Source of the DNA: SpSt-1165 sp964391725
GTDB lineage: Bacteria > Chloroflexota > Anaerolineae > Anaerolineales > Anaerolineaceae
Length of the DNA stretch: 19,420 bases
NCBI GenBank assembly: GCA_964391725.1
Contig: CAYMNB010000049.1
Location: 1-19,420, forward strand
Direction: 5' to 3'
Below the pieces are notes generated by a model. It saw only the letters and a list, made by a program, of their open reading frames with translations. It ran no database searches and was not told the origin of the DNA. How positions within the stretch are numbered: position 1 is the stretch's first letter; each line of letters opens with the position of its first letter. Shown here in pieces: positions 14,419-19,420 of the stretch. Both the position numbers and the translations under genes were made by a program.

Positions 14419-15154
14419 GCGATGCATACTCTTGTTAATGGCGCTTGTTCTTGCAGCAGGCTGTGCATCGGATGTGATCGAACCGCTGGTAACGGTGGAA
14501 GCTCCAACCAGGCCGGCGGTGTTGCAGGTGGGGCTGAGCGATAGCCTCAGTGCATTTGAACCAATCTTGTATGATTGCGCCACAGATGCAGGCGTGTTGG
14601 TTGAGACCCTGCCATGGAGGGTGCTGGGCGATAAGACAAAAGATGTCTTTTTGGTGTATGGCGAGGGTGGCAAACAGTTACCAGAGCATGTGTACCAGGT
14701 TGGCAGGTCGCCATTGGTGATGATCGTACACCCGGACAACCCGGTCGATGATTTCTCGCAAAATGATCTGTTGCGGATGTATCAGGGCGAAATTACTGAT
14801 TGGCGTGATCTCAGCCCGTTATCGTCGTATGGCGGCGAAATGGCGGTATGGGGCTACATGCCGGGTAGTGAATTGCAGGATGCCTTTGCTGAAGGTATTT
14901 CGGCGAACAATCTGCAGGGAGCGTGGTTTACAGCGCCTGACCCCGTGGCATTGGTTGAACAGGTGGCACAGGATGCACTGGCGGTCGGGTTCGTGCCGCT
15001 GTGGGAGTTGACTTCGTCTGTGCGGGCAGTACCGCTGCGTGATCTGGCATTTGAAGCGCTGCCGCTTCTGGCAATGTGGGAGCAGATGCCTGATGCGTTA
15101 CAGCAAGCATGGCTGGTGTGTGTGCAATCCGAGTTGCCGCAGGTGGAGGAATGA
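14408..15154 (+). CDS. PstS-like substrate-binding lipoprotein
   Basis: The 248-residue protein begins with a lipoprotein signal peptide (charged MFFRR, hydrophobic core, lipobox LAAGC with C19), so it is anchored on the outer face of the membrane. The centre reads SPLVMIVHPDNPVDDFSQNDLLRMYQGEITDW (spread over about 98-129), the hinge region typical of phosphate- or PstS-type periplasmic binding proteins. It is shorter than true PstS (about 300+), and the N-terminal ligand loop (GSTT-like) is not seen, so phosphate may not be its ligand. No permease or ATPase follows. Its ATG lies inside the end of uppP (11-bp overlap), and the next gene begins 1 bp after its stop. Confidence 0.75.
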   Translation: MFFRRCILLLMALVLAAGCASDVIEPLVTVEAPTRPAVLQVGLSDSLSAFEPILYDCATDAGVLVETLPWRVLGDKTKDVFLVYGEGGKQLPEHVYQVGRSPLVMIVHPDNPVDDFSQNDLLRMYQGEITDWRDLSPLSSYGGEMAVWGYMPGSELQDAFAEGISANNLQGAWFTAPDPVALVEQVAQDALAVGFVPLWELTSSVRAVPLRDLAFEALPLLAMWEQMPDALQQAWLVCVQSELPQVEE

Positions 15155-15155
15155 G

Positions 15156-15359
15156 ATGACGATAGAATTTGTCTTGAAAGAACAAACCTTGAAGGTGGAA
15201 GAGAAATCCATCAGCATTCGGGATGCGATGCGGGCGTTGCACCTGTCTCCACAGGCCTACCTGGCGGTGAAAGATGGTGTTTTGCTGAACGAGGGCGATG
15301 TGGTGCGCGCGGGTGAGGTGGTCAGGCTGGTGGCGGTGATCTCAGGAGGCGCCGGGTGA
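15156..15359 (+). CDS. ThiS/MoaD/TtuB-like ubiquitin-fold sulfur carrier
   Basis: The 67-residue protein has the beta-grasp pattern of small sulfur carriers: MTIEFVLKEQTLKVEE, then SIRDAMRALHLSPQAYLAVKDG, then LLNEGDVVRAGEVVRLVAVISGG. Such proteins are adenylated at a C-terminal Gly-Gly by an E1-like enzyme and carry sulfur as thiocarboxylate. Here GG (64-65) is followed by Ala-Gly before the stop, which is unusual, because the active form should end in GG. It sits directly before and overlaps (GTGA) a TtuA-like tRNA thiolase gene, so it is most likely the TtuB-type sulfur donor rather than ThiS or MoaD. GGAGGA lies about 7 nt before the ATG. No E1-like gene is in the window. Confidence 0.82.
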   Translation: MTIEFVLKEQTLKVEEKSISIRDAMRALHLSPQAYLAVKDGVLLNEGDVVRAGEVVRLVAVISGGAG

Positions 15360-16294
15360 GCTATATACGCTGTCACAAATGCGATCAGCACGCAGCCATG
15401 CGTATGAAGCACCACCGTCTGAATCTCTGCGCTGACCATTATATCGAGTATATCCAAAAACAAACCTTGCGTTCGATAAAAAAATACCGCATGTTTGCCC
15501 ACTCAGAGCGGGTGTTGGTGGCGGTTTCAGGCGGGAAAGATTCACTGGCTTTGTGGGATGTGCTGCTGACGCTGGGATATAAGGCAGATGGTTTCTACAT
15601 TGACCTGGGCATTGATGAGGGTCTGGGATATTCTTCGAAAAGCCGCATGACGGCGGAACAATTTGCGCAGTCAAAAGACGCTCAACTTACTGTGGTTGAT
15701 TTTGCCGGTGCATACGGGCTCACCATCGGGGAACTGGCAAAACGGACGCGGCGCGGGACCGACAAACCCTGTTCGGTGTGCGGGATCGCCAAACGGCACA
15801 CGATGAATGCTATCACGCAAAAGGGCGGGTATGATGTGATCGCTACCGGACATAACCTGGATGATGAGGCGGCGGTGTTGTTCAGCAACACCCTGCGCTG
15901 GGACACGGACATGATGATGCGTCAATCACCTGTGCTGGAGGCACGCCACGGCATGCCCCGTAAGGTCAAGCCTTTTTTCCGTTTTTATGAACGCGAGACT
16001 GCAGCATATGCACTGCTGCGAGGAATCGATTACATACAGGATGAATGCCCGTTCGCGGAAGGCAGTCGCACCATCGAATTGAAACACCTCCTGAACCAAT
16101 TGGAGGACCAATCAGCTGGTGCTAAGTTGAATTTCTACATGAATTTTCTCAAGGCGCAGGAACAGGATTTCTTCAACCGTGATAAAGATGAAGCGACCCG
16201 GGCCAATTTGAACCGTTGCCTTCAGTGCGGCCAGCCGACCACCGCCGAAGGTTTGTGCGGCTTTTGCCGCCTGTTGGCACAAAGCCAGCGGTAA
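15356..16294 (+). CDS. TtuA/Ncs6-family tRNA 2-thiolation enzyme
   Basis: This 312-residue ATP-pyrophosphatase activates a tRNA uridine C2 and replaces its oxygen with sulfur. All parts of the TtuA architecture are visible: an N-terminal zinc finger (C6, C9, C25, H28), the PP-loop VSGGKDS (57-63), Fe-S ligands C139 and C142 (KPCSVCG) plus C231 (DECPF), GHNLDDEA (165-172), and a C-terminal zinc finger (C288, C291, C301, C304). In Thermus, TtuA makes s2T54 with the sulfur carrier TtuB; relatives (Ncs6/Ctu1) thiolate wobble U34, and the target base here cannot be read from sequence. It starts with GTG at 15356 behind AGGAGG and overlaps the sulfur-carrier gene by 4 bp, supporting a donor-enzyme pair. 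Confidence 0.88.
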   Translation: MSYIRCHKCDQHAAMRMKHHRLNLCADHYIEYIQKQTLRSIKKYRMFAHSERVLVAVSGGKDSLALWDVLLTLGYKADGFYIDLGIDEGLGYSSKSRMTAEQFAQSKDAQLTVVDFAGAYGLTIGELAKRTRRGTDKPCSVCGIAKRHTMNAITQKGGYDVIATGHNLDDEAAVLFSNTLRWDTDMMMRQSPVLEARHGMPRKVKPFFRFYERETAAYALLRGIDYIQDECPFAEGSRTIELKHLLNQLEDQSAGAKLNFYMNFLKAQEQDFFNRDKDEATRANLNRCLQCGQPTTAEGLCGFCRLLAQSQR

Positions 16295-16321
16295 CGGTTG
16301 CCATTCCTTTTCTTTGTATAA

Positions 16322-16354
16322 ATTCACCAATTTTCCGTGAATCAAGGGTATAAT
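16322..16354 (+). promoter_or_regulatory. Promoter of the sugar ABC ATPase gene with upstream inverted repeat
   Basis: A perfect TATAAT -10 box lies at 16349-16354, about 40 bp before the ATG. Upstream, ATTCAC (16322-16327) and GTGAAT (16337-16342) form a 6-bp dyad around 9 nt covering the -35 area, a possible activator or repressor site. Confidence 0.5.
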
Positions 16355-16394
16355 GTTGCCAATATATTTGCACTGAAAGGAGTGTATTTTAACC

Positions 16395-17507
16395 ATGGCT
16401 AATGTTAGCTACAAACATGTATGGAAGCGCTTTGGGGATGTTATTGCGCTTCAAGATCTCAACATTGAGATCGAAGACAAGGAATTCCTTGTCCTGGTTG
16501 GCCCTTCAGGCTGCGGTAAGACAACAGCACTGCGATGTCTGGCAGGTTTGGAGGAAGTGAGTGAGGGTGAGGTGTTTATCGAGGATGAGGTTGTCAATGA
16601 CATACCACCCAAAGACCGCGATATCGCAATGGTGTTCCAATCCTATGCGCTGTATCCACACATGAGTGTGTTTGATAACATGGCATTTGGTTTGAAACTG
16701 CGCCGAACCCCCAAAGACGAGATCAAAGAACGGGTGGCGGCGGCGGCGAAGATCCTTGGTATCGAAATGCTATTGGATCGTAAACCACGTGAATTGTCAG
16801 GCGGCCAGAGGCAGCGCGTGGCGGTGGGGCGCGCTATTGTGCGCGAACCCAAAGTGTTCCTGTTCGATGAGCCGCTCTCGAACCTGGACGCCAAGCTGCG
16901 CGTACAAATGCGTACTGAGATCTCGCGCCTGCATCAGCGTCTGGCAACCACTTTCATCTATGTAACCCACGACCAGGTGGAAGCCATGACGATGGCGACA
17001 CGTATTGCGGTGCTGAATTTTGGGGTACTGCAGCAGTTAGACTCTCCTCAGGAGCTGTATGACCGGCCAAATAACAAATTCGTGGCTGGTTTTATCGGCT
17101 CGCCTGCAATGAACTTCTTCGATGCTCGCTTGGATACGGTGGACGGAGCACTCAGCATTGTTACTGAGGACTTTATCATCTCAGTGCCTGCCGACAAGCT
17201 GGATCTGTATGGCAAACACAAAGGGAAAGACGTGGTGTTCGGCATTCGTCCTGAAGATGTTCACGATCCTTCGTATTTGCCGTCTGGCATTCATACTGCG
17301 CCGGTCAAGGCAAAGGTGGACGTGCTGGAAATGATGGGCAATGAGATCTTCCTGTACTGGGTGTATGGTGACGGTGAACACGTTGCCCGCATTGACCCAC
17401 GCTCTGGCTTCTCCGTTGGTGAGGATATCGAATTGATGTTCAACCTCGACAAAATTCACCTGTTCGACAAGAGTGTTGACGAAGATAATCCGCCCGCTAT
17501 TCGGTAA
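16395..17507 (+). CDS. MalK/UgpC/MsmX-type sugar ABC transporter ATPase
   Basis: The 370-residue ATPase powers uptake of oligosaccharides or other sugars with separately encoded permeases. It shows Walker A GPSGCGKT (36-43), Q-loop Q82 (VFQSYALYPHMSV), signature LSGGQ (134-138), Walker B VFLFDEP (154-160), D-loop SNLDAKLR and the switch H192 (YVTHDQVEAM). The C-terminal ~130 residues form the TOBE/regulatory domain typical of MalK, with GIRPEDVHDP. It stands alone with its own promoter and terminator, as do shared ATPases like MsmX that serve several sugar importers; that role is inferred. AGGAG is 12 nt before ATG, longer than usual, but the conserved N-terminus supports this start. Confidence 0.92.
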   Translation: MANVSYKHVWKRFGDVIALQDLNIEIEDKEFLVLVGPSGCGKTTALRCLAGLEEVSEGEVFIEDEVVNDIPPKDRDIAMVFQSYALYPHMSVFDNMAFGLKLRRTPKDEIKERVAAAAKILGIEMLLDRKPRELSGGQRQRVAVGRAIVREPKVFLFDEPLSNLDAKLRVQMRTEISRLHQRLATTFIYVTHDQVEAMTMATRIAVLNFGVLQQLDSPQELYDRPNNKFVAGFIGSPAMNFFDARLDTVDGALSIVTEDFIISVPADKLDLYGKHKGKDVVFGIRPEDVHDPSYLPSGIHTAPVKAKVDVLEMMGNEIFLYWVYGDGEHVARIDPRSGFSVGEDIELMFNLDKIHLFDKSVDEDNPPAIR

Positions 17508-17525
17508 AACATAATAAACAACCAG

Positions 17526-17564
17526 AAACCTGAGGTGATTCTCATCATCTCAGGTTTTCTTTTT
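17526..17564 (+). terminator. Strong intrinsic terminator after the ABC ATPase gene
   Basis: A 14-bp stem (17526-17539 with 17544-17557, one G-U pair) closes on a TCTC loop and is followed by TCTTTTT. It lies about 20 bp past the stop codon. Confidence 0.92.
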
Positions 17565-17573
17565 AAGAAAACC

Positions 17574-17582
17574 TGTTATAAT
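17574..17582 (+). promoter_or_regulatory. Extended -10 promoter of the DEAD-box helicase gene
   Basis: TGTTATAAT is a perfect extended -10 element. The -35 position falls in the T-rich tail of the preceding terminator and is poor. Transcription should start at about 17589, giving a leader of about 200 nt. Confidence 0.65.
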
Positions 17583-17588
17583 CCATCC

Positions 17589-17790
17589 GGTTGTTCAGCA
17601 ATGAACAACCCCGTACTTTTTTAATGAATGAGAAATCCTGGATGGCGCGGCACCGCTCGCGATGCTGAGCGCCCTTTCAATCTAAGACACGTTTCTGACA
17701 TTGGAAGCTCCTGTTCGGATGCCGCCCTATGTGGCTGGCTAATGGGTGATAACAGGCATGGATGCCTCAAGAACAGCAGGAGATTTTCTA
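17589..17790 (+). promoter_or_regulatory. Structured 5' leader of the DEAD-box helicase with possible RBS masking
   Basis: Three pairings are visible. GGTTGTTC/GAACAACC (17589-17596/17603-17610) is a perfect 8-bp hairpin at the very 5' end. AGGCA/TGCCT (17754-17758/17763-17767) forms a short hairpin with TGGA loop. CTCCTGTTC (17708-17716) is complementary to GAACAG-C-AGGAG (17771-17782), which contains the Shine-Dalgarno site, with a 3-nt bulge. ATGCC (17719-17723) could instead pair with GGCAT (17755-17759), excluding the small hairpin. Together they suggest a leader that can open or close the RBS, as in cold-shock mRNAs. I do not recognise a known riboswitch class. Confidence 0.5.
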
Positions 17791-19420
17791 ATGACAGGTG
17801 AATTTGTTTTATTTGGCTTGCAGCCACAATTGCTGCAGGCAATTGAAGAACGCGGGTATGAAACCCCGACCCCCATCCAGCAAGCGGTGATTCCGCTGAT
17901 GTTGGAAGCCAATGATGTGGTGGCGCAGTCACAGACGGGCACCGGCAAGACAGCAGCATTTGCCCTGCCGATCCTGAACGTGATGCAGCACAAAGAACGC
18001 CAGGTGCAATGCCTGGTGCTGGCCCCGACGCGCGAATTGGTGCGGCAGGTGGCAGAAATTATGGAAGCTTATGGCAAGCACACCGATATCCAGGTGGTCT
18101 CCATCTATGGCGGCGACCGCTATGACCGTCAGATTGCTGGCTTACGAAGTGGCGCGGATGTGGTGGTCGGCACGCCGGGACGTCTGCTGGACTTGCTCAA
18201 CCGAAAAATTCTCGATCTCAGCCATGTACGCCATGTGGTGCTGGACGAAGCTGATGAGATGCTCAGCATGGGGTTCATCGACGATGTCGAAACCATCCTT
18301 GAGCATATCACCGTGCCGCACCAGACAGCGTTGTTCTCCGCCACCATGCCGCAGCGCATTGTGGAACTTTCGCAGAAACACCTATTTGAACCGATGGAAG
18401 TACACATTGAGGGCGACCATCTGACGGTGGAGAGCATTGACCAGCGTTATTACATCATCAACCAGAACGACAAGATCGCGGCATTGACGCGCTTGTTCGA
18501 GGTGGAAGATATCAGCAGCGCGCTGATTTTCACCAAAACACGTGTGCGCACCGGTGAGGTGGCGAATGAATTGAGCCAGCGCGGGTATCCGGCGGAAGCT
18601 ATCAGCGGCGATTTGAATCAGGATGCGCGCAACCAGGTGTTAGAGCGGTTTAAGAACAAACAAATCAAGGTGCTGGTAGCCACTGATGTGGCGGCACGCG
18701 GTTTGGATATTGAAGGCATTTCGCATGTCATCAACTATGACCTGCCTTATGAAGAAGAAGCCTATGTGCACCGCATCGGACGCACAGCGCGAGCAGGCAA
18801 GAGCGGTATTGCCATCACGTTGGTCACACCCAAGGAAGAATATCGCATTAATCGTTTGAAACGGTTTATCAACGCGCCGATCCATCAATTTCCCATTCCC
18901 ACCAAAGAGGAGATCGTTGCTCACCGCAACCAGGCCTTGATGGATGAACTGACCAAATGGCTGGCGAGAGATCGCTGCAAACAAGAATTGAAGATGGTCG
19001 AGGAACTGGTCAGTGAGGGAAATGACCCGATGATGTTGGCGGCGGTGGCGTTAAAGCTGGCGCGCGCTCAGGAACGGCAGCGGCCGATCTGGGATATCAG
19101 TGAAGCCAAAGCGCCACCGGCCAGTCGCAAACGGGATGATAAGAAGAAACGGCGCGAACCTCGTGCAGATAGAGGCACGCCCGGCGAACCGATCTCGAAA
19201 GAGTCGCACGAAGCCGGTATGGTGCGCTTGCAGTTGAGCGTGGGCAAAAATCACAACGCCCGTCCGCGTGATGTGGTCGGTATTCTGGCTTATCAGGCGG
19301 ATATTCCCGGTTCAGAGATCGGCAAGATCTTTATTTCTAAGAATTATACGCTGGTGGATGTGCCTGAGAGGCATGTTTCGGCGGTGCTGGGCAAGTCGGG
19401 CAAGATAAAGCTGCACAAAT
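17791..19420 (+). CDS. DEAD-box ATP-dependent RNA helicase (CsdA/DeaD type), 3' end outside window
   Basis: The visible 543 codons encode an RNA helicase that unwinds structured RNA during ribosome assembly, mRNA decay or cold adaptation. The Q-motif ends at PTPIQ (26-30). Motif I is SQTGTGKT (47-54), then PTREL (79-83), TPGR (128-131), DEAD (152-155) and SAT (183-185). The second RecA domain has ATDVAARGLDI and YVHRIGRTARAG. After about residue 370 comes a helical region, a basic linker (SRKRDDKKKRREPRADRG) and a DbpA-type RNA-binding domain beginning VRLQLSVGKNHNARPRDVVGIL. This order fits CsdA/DeaD. GGAG precedes the ATG by 8 nt and may be masked by leader RNA. The frame is still open at the right edge, so the C-terminus is missing. 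Confidence 0.95.
   Translation, partial: MTGEFVLFGLQPQLLQAIEERGYETPTPIQQAVIPLMLEANDVVAQSQTGTGKTAAFALPILNVMQHKERQVQCLVLAPTRELVRQVAEIMEAYGKHTDIQVVSIYGGDRYDRQIAGLRSGADVVVGTPGRLLDLLNRKILDLSHVRHVVLDEADEMLSMGFIDDVETILEHITVPHQTALFSATMPQRIVELSQKHLFEPMEVHIEGDHLTVESIDQRYYIINQNDKIAALTRLFEVEDISSALIFTKTRVRTGEVANELSQRGYPAEAISGDLNQDARNQVLERFKNKQIKVLVATDVAARGLDIEGISHVINYDLPYEEEAYVHRIGRTARAGKSGIAITLVTPKEEYRINRLKRFINAPIHQFPIPTKEEIVAHRNQALMDELTKWLARDRCKQELKMVEELVSEGNDPMMLAAVALKLARAQERQRPIWDISEAKAPPASRKRDDKKKRREPRADRGTPGEPISKESHEAGMVRLQLSVGKNHNARPRDVVGILAYQADIPGSEIGKIFISKNYTLVDVPERHVSAVLGKSGKIKLHK

Noticed and set aside
15156..15359. ThiS or MoaD of thiamin or molybdopterin synthesis
   Set aside because: No thiamin or molybdopterin genes are adjacent, while the overlapping downstream gene is a tRNA thiolase, favouring a TtuB-type role.

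Overview
The window reads as chromosomal DNA of an anaerobic or facultative bacterium of moderate GC content. My best guess is phylum Chloroflexota, class Anaerolineae. The guess rests on gene content: two URO-D-type methyltransferase-fold proteins, a RACo-type corrinoid activator, an L-arabinose isomerase beside an ArsR-type regulator, and a TtuA-type tRNA thiolase. No rRNA or lineage marker is present to prove it. I see no phage, transposon, CRISPR array or plasmid signature. Most genes have good Shine-Dalgarno sites and many overlap by 4 bp.

Layout. A tRNA-Gln(CUG) gene with its own promoter and terminator opens the window (16-164). From 185 to 11529 every gene lies on the minus strand. 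These are bacterioferritin; a HpcH/HpaI aldolase coupled to a URO-D-family protein; a lipid pair made of a cyclopropane-fatty-acid-synthase-type methyltransferase and a geranylgeranyl-reductase-type flavoprotein; a thioredoxin-fold protein; araA with an ArsR-HTH regulator; and a second URO-D-family methyltransferase behind a [2Fe-2S]/ASKHA corrinoid-activation protein. A divergent promoter region at 11530-11632 separates this block from the plus-strand block.

The plus strand carries a stand-alone PD-(D/E)XK nuclease with a predicted Fe-S cluster. It is followed by a compact five-gene operon: tgt, uppP, a PstS-like lipoprotein, a ThiS/MoaD-like sulfur carrier and a TtuA-like tRNA thiolase. Next comes a MalK/MsmX-type sugar ABC ATPase with its own promoter and strong terminator. 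Last is a DEAD-box RNA helicase that runs off the right edge, preceded by a roughly 200-nt leader that appears able to mask its own ribosome-binding site.

How the genes work together. Three themes stand out. (1) One-carbon or sugar-acid metabolism: the URO-D, aldolase and RACo-like genes, although no corrinoid protein is in the window. (2) Carbohydrate use: araA, its probable sugar-sensing regulator and a sugar ABC ATPase. (3) RNA modification and handling: tRNA-Gln, Tgt, the TtuB/TtuA-like pair and the DEAD-box helicase. The strongest leads are the sulfur carrier whose Gly-Gly is followed by two extra residues, the helicase leader switch, the one-component regulator with an unrecognised ~220-residue sensor domain, and the methyltransferase-flavoprotein lipid pair. 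No completely new multi-gene system was evident.
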